Source: an uncultured Collinsella sp. (GTDB lineage Bacteria > Actinomycetota > Coriobacteriia > Coriobacteriales > Coriobacteriaceae). From it: a DNA stretch of 11,463 nucleotides. The notes under the pieces were generated by a model. The model ran no database searches, had not been told where the DNA came from, and was given only the letters and a program-made list of their open reading frames with translations. The stretch is taken from the NCBI GenBank assembly GCA_902490245.1, contig CABUDB010000028.1, positions 1 through 11,463 of the forward strand, read 5' to 3'. Below are positions 1-6,458 of the stretch, one piece after another (the stretch's first letter is position 1; the number at the start of each line of letters is the position of its first letter). The position numbers were made by a program, and so were the translations under genes.

Positions 1-422
1 ATCGTTTTGAGAAGACGCCAGAGTATTGGACAGGCTGGATACTGGCATATCTGCAGTGGCGTTTAGGGGAGTCTTTCGAAGACCTGCTGCATGTCGTTCC
101 GTTTGACGCACTGCGCAACCTGTACTACCCCTGGCATGAAGCCTCAGAGGAACGTGTGGCGAGTCTTGTTTGTGATATAGCGAAGAAAAAACCTTGTCAA
201 ACTAAGCTGGCGCTAGCGAGAAAGAGACTTAAGAAAACCCAACAAGACCTGGCATACGAATCAGGCGTATCACTCCGCTCAATCCAAATGTACGAGCAGC
301 GCCAGAGAAACATCAACGAAGCTTCGGTAACAAGCGTAAGAGCCATAGCAAAAGCCCTCCACTGCAACATCGAAGACCTCCTAGAACCAGTCTTCGAATA
401 CAAAGAAACCAGCGCCGCCTAA
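1..422 (+). CDS. XRE-type helix-turn-helix regulator, 5'-truncated by window edge
   Basis: The reading frame is open from the first base; the first whole codon is at 3 and TAA is at 420-422, so 139 C-terminal residues are visible. An internal GTG at 156 could give an 88-residue product, but the frame upstream of it reads as a convincing protein domain rich in aromatic residues (visible residues about 7-50), so the true start is probably outside the window. Visible residues about 65-125 form an XRE/Cro-like HTH: a basic first helix, then TQQDLA, GVSLRSIQMYEQ and a tail ending NIEDLLEP. From memory, this pairing of an aromatic N-terminal domain with a C-terminal HTH occurs in regulators encoded beside DUF3791/DUF3990 proteins, possibly toxin-antitoxin-like; that is unverified and any partner would lie upstream. 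AGA, ATA and CTA codons are common here and rare in the neighbours, suggesting an accessory gene. DNA binding is well supported; the biological role is unknown. Confidence 0.8.
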   Translation, partial: RFEKTPEYWTGWILAYLQWRLGESFEDLLHVVPFDALRNLYYPWHEASEERVASLVCDIAKKKPCQTKLALARKRLKKTQQDLAYESGVSLRSIQMYEQRQRNINEASVTSVRAIAKALHCNIEDLLEPVFEYKETSAA

Positions 423-530
423 ACCAAGCACACAGCCGATGCCCGCCTCTAGGAAGTGCTCCAGCCTAGCAAGAGCCCCTGCCAATAAAAAGCCAAATTA
501 TCAGCCCGGCGCCCTTTCAAAGCGTGGGTC

Positions 531-717
531 CCTGTAGACATCGCCGGCAATGTTGTTGTAGGGCCGCCCAAGGGCATCCCCTTAAAAACATTCCGCAGCA
601 CGAGGCCCACTTATCCGCAGCTCCGAAGGAGCGGGATAGGCGGGCCTCAAGTGCGAGGACGTTTTTAAGGGGATGCCCCTGGGTGGCCCGGACAGACCGA
701 TCGGCGATGTCTACAGG
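531..717 (-). repeat. Long quasi-palindromic hairpin element A, 3' of thrB
   Basis: A 187-bp imperfect inverted repeat. The outer stem 531-546 pairs with 702-717 (16 bp, perfect). After an 14/12-nt internal loop, 561-589 pairs with 661-689 (29 positions, two not Watson-Crick). An asymmetric loop follows; read on the minus strand it is GTCCTC on one side and TGCGGAAT on the other. Then come a GCAC/GTGC stem, a 2-nt bulge, a 15-bp stem, and an apex GCTCC-TTC-GGAGC followed by an unpaired TGC. The outer stem includes the last sense codon and TAG stop of thrB. No T-run follows on the minus strand, so it is not a classical intrinsic terminator. It shares its architecture with the element at 6016-6145. 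The remaining spacer, 423-530, shows no gene or clear signal. Confidence 0.85.
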
Positions 718-1592
718 TACTCGATTTGAGCGCCTTCCGTGTCGCACGTCAGAATATGCGTATCGCACTTGGGGAACTGCTCGCGCAGCTTGACCTGCAG
801 GAACTTGGCTACGATAGTGTCATCGGTTACAGCCATGAGGGTCGAGCCCGAACCGCTGATCCAGATGGTCTTGGCGCCGCCATTAAGGCAGGTGTCGCGC
901 ACAGCGTTGTAATCGGGAATCAGGCGGCGGCGATAGGGCTCCTGGATGCGGTCGTCGTTGGCGGCGGCAATCAGGTCAAGGTCGCCGGTCTCCAGGCCGC
1001 GCGTCATGCCGGCGATGCGGCCCATCTGCCATACGGCGGTGGAGAGTGGAATCTCCTGCGGCACAACCTTGCGCGCCTCGCTCGTATGCACCTCGTAGGG
1101 CGGAATCACGGTAATAAAACGCAAGCGATCGCTCACCTCGTAGCGCAGGCACTGGGGGAGCGAATCAGTCGGCGTAAAGGAGCAAACGGCACCGCCCAGG
1201 ATGGCAGGGGCGACGTTATCGGGATGGCCCTCGACCTCGGTGGCAATGCGGACGAGCTCGGCACGGTCGACGGTGTGGCCCGTCAGCGCGGCGGCCGCCA
1301 TGATGCCAGCGACGACGCAGGTGGAGCTGGAACCCAGGCCGCGAGCGACGGGTACATCGGTCTGGATGTCGATGGCAACGGGGAAGGCCTGCTCGCCCCA
1401 GGCGGCCAGAGCATCGACAAAGCTCACATAGACCAGGTTGTTCTCGTTTTGGAACTCCTCGGGGCAGCCCGTGATGGTGAGCTTGTCGGTACGCTCGAAG
1501 GTGAAGTGCGAGTAGAGGCTGACGGCCATGCCGAGGGTGTCGTAGCCGATGCCTAGGTTGGCGCTGGTTGCTGGGACGGTGATTTTGATCAT
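711..1592 (-). CDS. thrB: Homoserine kinase
   Basis: This cytosolic GHMP-family kinase phosphorylates homoserine to O-phosphohomoserine with ATP, the step before threonine synthase. The 293-residue length is usual for the family. The N-terminus (MIKITVPATSANLGIGYD) is typical of ThrB. The ATP-binding motif PVARGLGSSST is at residues 81-91, the EGHPDNVAP motif at 121-129, and a C-terminal glycine/serine motif ISGSGSTL at 245-252. I chose the ATG at 1590-1592 because a strong AGGAGGA lies 5 nt upstream (1598-1604) and the family's conserved start follows directly. An upstream in-frame ATG at 1662-1664 would add 24 residues read out of hairpin element B and is not believable. The gene follows thrC on the same strand but a terminator separates them. 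Hairpin elements bound it on both sides; element A overlaps its stop codon. Confidence 0.95.
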   Translation of the reverse strand: MIKITVPATSANLGIGYDTLGMAVSLYSHFTFERTDKLTITGCPEEFQNENNLVYVSFVDALAAWGEQAFPVAIDIQTDVPVARGLGSSSTCVVAGIMAAAALTGHTVDRAELVRIATEVEGHPDNVAPAILGGAVCSFTPTDSLPQCLRYEVSDRLRFITVIPPYEVHTSEARKVVPQEIPLSTAVWQMGRIAGMTRGLETGDLDLIAAANDDRIQEPYRRRLIPDYNAVRDTCLNGGAKTIWISGSGSTLMAVTDDTIVAKFLQVKLREQFPKCDTHILTCDTEGAQIEYL

Positions 1593-1606
1593 GTGGGTCC
1601 TCCTGG

Positions 1607-1718
1607 GCGGGTCTGGCCGTTTAGTTCGCTGCTCGGGCAGTCCTGGCTCGCTCGGAAAGCACATTAAGTGCTTTCCGGCTCGTGCGGAACTCGCGACGAA
1701 CTAAACGGCCAGACCCGC
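1607..1718. repeat. Long quasi-palindromic hairpin element B, between thrC and thrB
   Basis: A perfect 22-bp outer stem pairs 1607-1628 with 1697-1718. A 10-bp inner stem pairs 1653-1662 with 1668-1677 around the 5-nt loop 1663-1667. The region between the stems is asymmetric. On the plus strand it carries GTCCTG (1640-1645) on the left and TGCGGAACT (1683-1691) on the right, a relaxed version of the internal loop in the elements at 531-717 and 6016-6145. A small extra hairpin (CTGC/GCAG, 1629-1640) is also present. The apex differs from that of the other two. The base of the outer stem lies 2 nt from the thrB Shine-Dalgarno sequence (1598-1604). It is a clear inverted repeat; membership in the same family as the others is less certain. 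Confidence 0.8.
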
Positions 1719-1749
1719 TCGCATGCTCGTCATCATCCCGAAAGCTTAA

Positions 1750-1785
1750 TAAAAAGAAGGTGCGCCGGCTTTCGCCGGCGCTTAA
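1750..1785 (-). terminator. Intrinsic terminator of thrC
   Basis: A GC-rich 8-bp stem (1762-1769 with 1774-1781) has a 4-nt loop. On the minus strand it is followed by a T-rich run (CTTCTTTTTATT). It sits 12 nt beyond the thrC stop codon and is a textbook rho-independent terminator for minus-strand transcription. It implies that thrB is at least partly uncoupled from thrC, through either readthrough or its own promoter, which I could not identify. Confidence 0.8.
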
Positions 1786-1793
1786 TAAGGGGT

Positions 1794-3311
1794 TTAGTTG
1801 GTGCTCATTCGTTTTGCTGCAGACTCGACGTAGCTTGCCATCTCATCGACGTCGCAGACGTCTTCGAAGCGGACGGGCTTGGACTCGAGTTCGGCGAGCT
1901 GGGTCGGGGCGACCGTGTTGGTGGCCTGCTCGAGCACACGCATAGCCTCAAAATCATCCTCGGGAACGTCGAGGCCCAAGGCGTCGCAGCAGGCTCGCGG
2001 GAACTTGTAGGGGCTGGCGGTCGAAAGCAACACGCGGGCCTTGGCGCCCTCGGCGGGAGCGACCTTTTCGAAGACGTGATAGCCGCAAGCGGTGTGCGGG
2101 TCGATCACGTAGCCGTTCGCGTCCCAGCAGCTCTTGATGGCAGTGAGGACCTCGTCCTCGCTGGCCCAACCGCAACCAAAGACGCTCTGAATCTTTGCCA
2201 GCAGGTCGGCGGGAACTTCGTAGCGACCAGTCTGTGCCAGCTGCTCCATAAGGCCGGCAACGAGCTCGCAGTCGCCGTCGGACAAGAAGTAGAGCATGCG
2301 CTCCAGGTTGGAGCTAATAAGGATGTCCATCGACGGCGAGATGGTCGTGAAGAACGGGCGGTTACGGTCGTAAACGCCGGTGGTCAGGAAGTCGGCAAGC
2401 ACGTTGTTCTTGTCGCTCGCCACGACGAGCTTGGCGACGGGCAGACCCATGCACTTGGCGTAGTAGCCGGCCAAGATATCGCCAAAGTTGCCGGTGGGCA
2501 CACAGAACTCTACGGCGTCGCCAGCCTCGATAGCGCCGGCGCGCAGCAGTTGCGCATAGGCGGCAAAGTAGTAGACAACCTGCGGCACCAGGCGGCCGAC
2601 GTTGATGGAGTTGGCACTCGAAAGCACAGTGCCGGCGGCTTCCAGGCGCTCGGCAAGCTCCTTATCGGCAAAGATGCGCTTGACGGCACTCTGGGCATCG
2701 TCGAAGTTGCCGCGGATGCCGCAGACGGCGACGTTATCGCCCTCCTGCGTGGACATCTGCAGATTCTGCACGCGGCTGACTTTGCCTTCGGGATAAAAGA
2801 CGGTGATGCCCGTGCCCGGGGCGTCGGCAAAGCCGGCGAGTGCTGCCTTGCCCGTGTCGCCCGACGTGGCGGTGACGATCATGATGCGCTCAGCGCCGCC
2901 GTCCTTGGCGGAAGTGCGGGCCATCAGACGGGGGAGCATCTGCAGGGCGACGTCCTTAAAGGCGCTCGTGGGGCCGCCAAAGAGCTCCATCACATAGGTC
3001 TGAGGGACGTCAGCGCCCGGTGCGGCGTCGAGTTTGACGAGCGGCGTGACCTCTTCGCTCGCGAACGTGCCGCGGTATGCCTCATTCACACAGGCCGAAA
3101 TTTCTTCGGTCGTGTAATCATTCAGTAACATTCCCAACACATCTTGAGCGATTTCAAAGTACGATTTATCTGCAAGCGAGCTGATATCGACCTGCTGGGT
3201 GCCGAGCTCGTCCGAGACAAACAAACCCCCGTCGGGAGCGATGCCGGTACGGATTGCCACCTTACTTGAGCACGATAAAGTGCGTCCTCGTGTACTATGA
3301 TAAGTTCCCAT
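1794..3311 (-). CDS. thrC: Threonine synthase
   Basis: This PLP-dependent fold-type II enzyme converts O-phosphohomoserine to threonine, the last step of threonine synthesis. Its 505 residues fit the longer class of threonine synthases. The N-terminal YHSTRG (residues 4-9) is a family hallmark. The PLP-lysine motif GGPTSAFKD puts the Schiff-base lysine at about K119, and TSGDTG at 149-154 is the phosphate-binding loop. PEGKVSRVQNLQM begins near 174. I chose the ATG at 3309-3311: GAGGAG (3321-3326) lies 9 nt upstream and the YHSTRG motif follows at once. An in-frame ATG 45 nt further out adds residues with no family character and has no ribosome binding site. It is divergent from lysC across a 104-bp spacer, so the two may share a control region. 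Confidence 0.96.
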   Translation of the reverse strand: MGTYHSTRGRTLSCSSKVAIRTGIAPDGGLFVSDELGTQQVDISSLADKSYFEIAQDVLGMLLNDYTTEEISACVNEAYRGTFASEEVTPLVKLDAAPGADVPQTYVMELFGGPTSAFKDVALQMLPRLMARTSAKDGGAERIMIVTATSGDTGKAALAGFADAPGTGITVFYPEGKVSRVQNLQMSTQEGDNVAVCGIRGNFDDAQSAVKRIFADKELAERLEAAGTVLSSANSINVGRLVPQVVYYFAAYAQLLRAGAIEAGDAVEFCVPTGNFGDILAGYYAKCMGLPVAKLVVASDKNNVLADFLTTGVYDRNRPFFTTISPSMDILISSNLERMLYFLSDGDCELVAGLMEQLAQTGRYEVPADLLAKIQSVFGCGWASEDEVLTAIKSCWDANGYVIDPHTACGYHVFEKVAPAEGAKARVLLSTASPYKFPRACCDALGLDVPEDDFEAMRVLEQATNTVAPTQLAELESKPVRFEDVCDVDEMASYVESAAKRMSTN

Positions 3312-3415
3312 ATAACACTGCTCCTCGGATGCCTTGGTCCCAATCGGTGAAACCATGGTATCAGAGCGCGCAAAATAGGTTCGCAGAGGCTTTTTAGAAA
3401 GGTAACCTCCAGCCC
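3312..3415. promoter_or_regulatory. Divergent thrC/lysC control region
   Basis: This 104-bp spacer separates two divergent biosynthetic genes and must hold or adjoin both promoters. On the plus strand, TATAAC (3311-3316) and TATGAT (3296-3301, inside the thrC start region) each match five of six -10 bases, but neither has a good -35 at normal spacing. A 9-bp palindrome, AGGTAACCT, lies at 3400-3408 between the weak lysC Shine-Dalgarno (AGAAAGG, 3396-3402) and its ATG. There is too little room for a lysine riboswitch or T-box leader. Exact promoter positions are a guess. Confidence 0.3.
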
Positions 3416-4804
3416 ATGATTAAGATTGCCAAGTTTGGCGGCTCGTCGGTCGCCGACGCCGAACACTTTAAGAAGATCAAGGCCATCGTCGATGCCAATC
3501 CGGCCCGCCGTTTTGTGGTGGTTTCTGCCTGCGGTCGCCGTTTTAAGGGCGACACCAAGGTGACCGATCTGCTCTACTTGGTCAACGCGCACGTCAAGTA
3601 CCACGTGTCGTGCGAGGAGCTGCTCGAGGACATCGGCCAGCGCTATTTTGATATCGCTGACGAGCTGGGGCTCACCTATCCCATCCGCGAAGAGTTTGCG
3701 GCCTTTGCCGAGCGTGCTCGCTCCGGTGGCTACTCTACTGAGGAGCTCGTAAGCCGCGGCGAGTACTTTACCGCTCGCCTGATGGCCGAGTACCTGGGCC
3801 TGCCGTTCCTGGATGCCGCGACGGTCGTGGCGTTCCATCATGACGGTACGCTCAGCATGAACCGCACCGCCGAGCTGGTGCAGGAGTACGGCCAGCAGGG
3901 CGGCTTTGTTATGCCCGGTTTCTACGGCGCGACGCGTGAGGGCCAGATCAAGCTGCTCGACCGTGGTGGCGGCGATATTTCCGGCTCGATCCTGGCCAAG
4001 TGCCTAGGCGCCGACCTGTACGAGAACTGGACCGACGTTTCGGGCTTCTATTCTGCCGATCCTCGCATTGTGCCCGAGGCTCAGCCCATCGCCCGCGTTA
4101 CCTACGAGGAGCTGCGCGAGCTTTCGTACATGGGCGCGAGCGTCCTGCACGAGGAGGCCGTGTTTCCTGTGCGCGAGGCGGGTATTCCGCTGGTCATCAA
4201 GAACACCAATGCGCCGCAGGACCCCGGCACCATCATTAGTGAGACGGCTGACGAGGGCGAGGCGGAGCCCATCATTACCGGCGTGACCGGCAAGCGCGGC
4301 TTTGTCGCCATCAACGTTGCCCGCGACCGCACCAAGCCCCGCGTCGGCTTTATGCGCCGTGCGCTTTCGGTCTTCGAGCGCTATGACGTCTCCGTCGAGC
4401 ACATGCCCACCGGTGTCGACCGCTTTGGCGCCGTGGTGCAGGAGCGGGATGTGCACGACTCGCTGTACTCGCTCGTGGGCGACATTCAGCAGGAGGTCGA
4501 GCCGCTCGAGATCGAGGTTGTCGAGGGTTTGGCGCTCATCGCGACCGTCGGCCGTAACCTTCGCGGCCGCGCAGGTATCTCGGGCCATCTGTTTGGCATG
4601 CTTGGTCAGGCCGGCGTGAGCGTACGTATGATTTCGCAGAGCTGCGACGAGATCAACATCATTATCGGCGTAGAGGAGAAGGACTTCGATCTGGCGATTC
4701 GGACCATTTACCGCGCCTTCTCCGACGAGAACGGCATTGTGAAGGTCTCCGACCTGGAGGCTCCCGTGCCGGTCGATCCCGCCCCGGCCGCGCTCCACAA
4801 GTAG
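3416..4804 (+). CDS. lysC: Aspartate kinase with two C-terminal ACT domains
   Basis: This enzyme phosphorylates aspartate to 4-aspartyl phosphate, the committed step to lysine, threonine and methionine. At 462 residues it has the size of monofunctional aspartate kinases. KFGGSSV at residues 6-12 is the ATP/substrate motif. LVSRGEYFTARLMAEYL at 111-127 and the region around LLDRGGGDISGS (180-191) complete the kinase domain; the usual GRGGSD reads DRGGGD here. Two ACT domains at about 297-365 and 372-440 (with GISGHLFGMLGQAGVSVRMISQS) indicate allosteric feedback, probably by lysine and/or threonine; the effector cannot be read from sequence. The ATG is the only usable start after an in-frame stop at 3395-3397, although its Shine-Dalgarno is weak and 13 nt away. 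No homoserine dehydrogenase domain is fused to it. Confidence 0.95.
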   Translation: MIKIAKFGGSSVADAEHFKKIKAIVDANPARRFVVVSACGRRFKGDTKVTDLLYLVNAHVKYHVSCEELLEDIGQRYFDIADELGLTYPIREEFAAFAERARSGGYSTEELVSRGEYFTARLMAEYLGLPFLDAATVVAFHHDGTLSMNRTAELVQEYGQQGGFVMPGFYGATREGQIKLLDRGGGDISGSILAKCLGADLYENWTDVSGFYSADPRIVPEAQPIARVTYEELRELSYMGASVLHEEAVFPVREAGIPLVIKNTNAPQDPGTIISETADEGEAEPIITGVTGKRGFVAINVARDRTKPRVGFMRRALSVFERYDVSVEHMPTGVDRFGAVVQERDVHDSLYSLVGDIQQEVEPLEIEVVEGLALIATVGRNLRGRAGISGHLFGMLGQAGVSVRMISQSCDEINIIIGVEEKDFDLAIRTIYRAFSDENGIVKVSDLEAPVPVDPAPAALHK

Positions 4805-4878
4805 CTGCTATCCCAGTAGATTTTTGGGACTTGCTTCAAAAACTACGGCGGGGCGTTTCGTTTCGGTTTCGTTTCGAC

Positions 4879-4909
4879 GGGGCGGGTTTCGTGCCCGCCC
4901 TGTTCTTGT
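4879..4909 (+). terminator. Possible terminator between lysC and asd
   Basis: A 7-bp GC stem (4880-4886 with 4894-4900) and a 7-nt loop are followed by a T-rich but interrupted tail (TGTTCTTGT). It could end lysC transcripts or attenuate transcription into asd. A second hairpin upstream (4816-4825 with 4838-4846, one bulged A) has no T-run. The T content of the tail is modest, so termination efficiency is uncertain. Confidence 0.5.
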
Positions 4910-4977
4910 ATACACTGGCAACAATAATCGGCCTGCTCGGCGTGCGGGCAAAAGCCACAGCCTTTAAAGGGGGAAGC

Positions 4978-6003
4978 ATGAAACAGTACACGGTTGCTAT
5001 TTTGGGCGCGACGGGAGCCGTGGGCACCCAGATGCTTGAGTGCCTCAACGAGCAGGAGTTTCCGGTCGGCAAGCTCAAGCTGCTAGCGAGCGCGCGCTCT
5101 GCGGGCAAGACCGTCGAGTTCCGCGGCGAGCAGGTTGTGATTGAGGAGGCTTGCCCCGAGGCCTTTGAGGGCTGCGACATCGTGCTCGGCGCCGCCGGCG
5201 ACGATATTGCGAAGGAGCTACTGCCCGAGGCCGTCAAGCGCGGCGCCGTCGTGGTCGACAACAGCCACGCCTTCCGCATGGATCCCGAGGTGCCGCTGGT
5301 CGTGCCCGAGATCAATGCCGACGACATCAAGTGGCATCACGGCCTTATCGCCAATCCCAACTGCGCGACCATCATCGGCCTGGTTCCCACGTGGCCGCTG
5401 CACCAGCTTGCTGGCGTGAAGCGTATGATCGTGTCCACGTATCAGGCAGCTTCGGGCGCTGGCGCTCCCGGTATGGCCGAGCTCGAGGCTCAGCTTGCCG
5501 CCCTGGGCCGTGGCGAGGAGATTCCCGAGCCGCGCGCGTTTGCCGCCCAGCTGGCGAGCAACCTGATTCCGCAGATCGGCGGTGTCAAGGAGGAGGGCTT
5601 TACCTCCGAGGAGATGAAGTTGCAGAACGAGGGCCGCAAGATCATGCACCTGCCCGAGCTGCGCGTGAACTGCACCTGCGTGCGCGTGCCCGTGCTGCGC
5701 TCGCACTCCGAGAGCGTTACGCTCGAGTTTGAGCGCGACATCACGGTGGAAGAGGCCCGTGCTGCGCTGGCTGCCGCTCCGGGAGTGAAACTGGTTGACG
5801 ACATGAGCGCCGAGGATGCACACGACCGCTTCCCCATGCCGATGGACACCTCCGACCAGGATTTGATTTGGGTCGGCCGTGTGCGTCGCGACATCTCGAA
5901 CCCCGAGGCCGCGCGCGGCATCACCTTCTGGTGCTGCGGCGACCAAATCCGTAAGGGCGCGGCAACCAACGCCGTCCAGATCGCTAAGCTGCTCTGCGAG
6001 TAG
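4978..6003 (+). CDS. asd: Aspartate-semialdehyde dehydrogenase
   Basis: This NADPH-dependent enzyme reduces 4-aspartyl phosphate, the LysC product, to aspartate semialdehyde, the branch point to lysine and to homoserine. The 341-residue length is normal. The Rossmann glycine motif GATGAVG is at residues 10-16, NSHAFR at 95-100, the catalytic cysteine at C129 in NPNCAT, STYQAASGAG at 153-162, and the catalytic histidine at H243 within RSHSES. The ATG at 4978 is preceded by AAAGGGGGAAGC and begins directly with the family's N-terminal strand. An in-frame ATG at 4831 would add 49 residues that read through the intergenic hairpins and is rejected. It follows lysC on the same strand after a 173-nt gap, and the long hairpin element C begins 13 nt past its stop codon. 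Confidence 0.96.
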   Translation: MKQYTVAILGATGAVGTQMLECLNEQEFPVGKLKLLASARSAGKTVEFRGEQVVIEEACPEAFEGCDIVLGAAGDDIAKELLPEAVKRGAVVVDNSHAFRMDPEVPLVVPEINADDIKWHHGLIANPNCATIIGLVPTWPLHQLAGVKRMIVSTYQAASGAGAPGMAELEAQLAALGRGEEIPEPRAFAAQLASNLIPQIGGVKEEGFTSEEMKLQNEGRKIMHLPELRVNCTCVRVPVLRSHSESVTLEFERDITVEEARAALAAAPGVKLVDDMSAEDAHDRFPMPMDTSDQDLIWVGRVRRDISNPEAARGITFWCCGDQIRKGAATNAVQIAKLLCE

Positions 6004-6015
6004 TGCGACCTGTCC

Positions 6016-6145
6016 GGCGGGGGCCGGGCTTAGTTTTCAGAACGTCCTCGACCATGTGTGGCGCCTTGTCCTGCTCCTTCGGAGCTGCGGACAAGGCGCC
6101 ACACTGGTCTGCGGAGTGTTCTGAAAACTAAGCCCGGCCCCCGCC
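6016..6145 (+). repeat. Long quasi-palindromic hairpin element C, 3' of asd
   Basis: A 130-bp inverted repeat. A perfect 28-bp outer stem pairs 6016-6043 with 6118-6145. An asymmetric loop follows, GTCCTC (6044-6049) opposite TGCGGAGT (6110-6117). Next come a 5-bp stem (GACCA/TGGTC), a one-base bulge at 6055, and a perfect 16-bp stem (6056-6071 with 6089-6104). The apex is GCTCC-TTC-GGAGC (6073-6085) followed by unpaired TGC (6086-6088). No T-run follows the 3' arm. The architecture and unpaired motifs match the element at 531-717 read on its minus strand, while the stems differ in sequence. Confidence 0.9.
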
Positions 6146-6246
6146 TGCGGCGACTCGGCTGCGAGCGGCCTGCGATGGAGCCGTTGCTGGTTGGGGCCGC
6201 TGGGCTGATGTGGGGGCACGTGGTTGTTGCGGGCCCTAGTCCCGGC

Positions 6247-6400
6247 GGCGGCCTCGGCGCTTTGCGCCTGCCGCCTTGGGGGGGCTGCGGAGCGCGGCCG
6301 GCAGCTGCGGCGCGTTGCGCCTGCTGCCTGCGGGGACTTTGGGGTCGTGCGGCAGCTGGGGCGCTGTCGCGCCTGCTGCCTTGGGTGACTTTGGGGTCGA
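6247..6400 (+). repeat. Three tandem ~51-bp repeats, each a nested GC hairpin
   Basis: Three units start at 6247, 6300 and 6351. Each folds as a 6-bp stem, three unpaired bases on the 5' side, the stem GGCGC/GCGCC with a 3-4 nt loop, a single unpaired T on the 3' side, then closure of the outer stem. The outer stem is GGCGGC/GCCGCC in unit 1 and GGCAGC/GCTGCC in units 2 and 3, one compensatory pair change. The loops differ (TTT, GTT, TGTC). Units 2 and 3 also share the trailing sequence GACTTTGGGGTCG. The 101 bp between element C and this array (6146-6246) show no gene or clear signal. Confidence 0.75.
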
Positions 6401-6425
6401 TTGGGGTTGTCTGCACAATTCGCGG

Positions 6426-6431
6426 TATTAT
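6426..6431 (+). promoter_or_regulatory. Candidate -10 box for ogt
   Basis: TATTAT matches five of six -10 consensus bases and lies 28 nt before the ogt start, just after the tandem hairpins. No -35 at standard spacing is convincing (TTGGGG at 6401 would leave 19 bp), so this is tentative. Confidence 0.3.
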
Positions 6432-6458
6432 GTTGCGGAGTTTTGAAAGGAGCCGCTG

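Noticed and set aside
531..717. Element A as a simple bidirectional terminator for the convergent HTH and thrB genes
   Set aside because: Neither side has a T-run, and similar elements lie between same-direction genes, so this cannot be the general explanation.
726..1556. 276-codon open frame on the plus strand opposite thrB
   Set aside because: Antisense shadow of homoserine kinase; low-complexity Gly/Ala-rich translation and no ribosome binding site.
1668..3128. 486-codon open frame on the plus strand opposite thrC
   Set aside because: It is fully antisense to a clear threonine synthase; its length is an effect of GC-rich third positions and its translation resembles no known protein.
3312..3415. 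Lysine riboswitch or T-box leader for lysC or thrC
   Set aside because: The spacer is only 104 bp and shows no long nested stems or conserved leader motif.
4831..4977. 49-residue N-terminal extension of asd from ATG 4831
   Set aside because: The translation runs through the intergenic hairpins, while ATG 4978 has a good ribosome binding site and starts at the family's conserved N-terminus.
6247..6400. CRISPR-like array
   Set aside because: The three units are contiguous imperfect hairpins without unique spacers and there are no cas genes.
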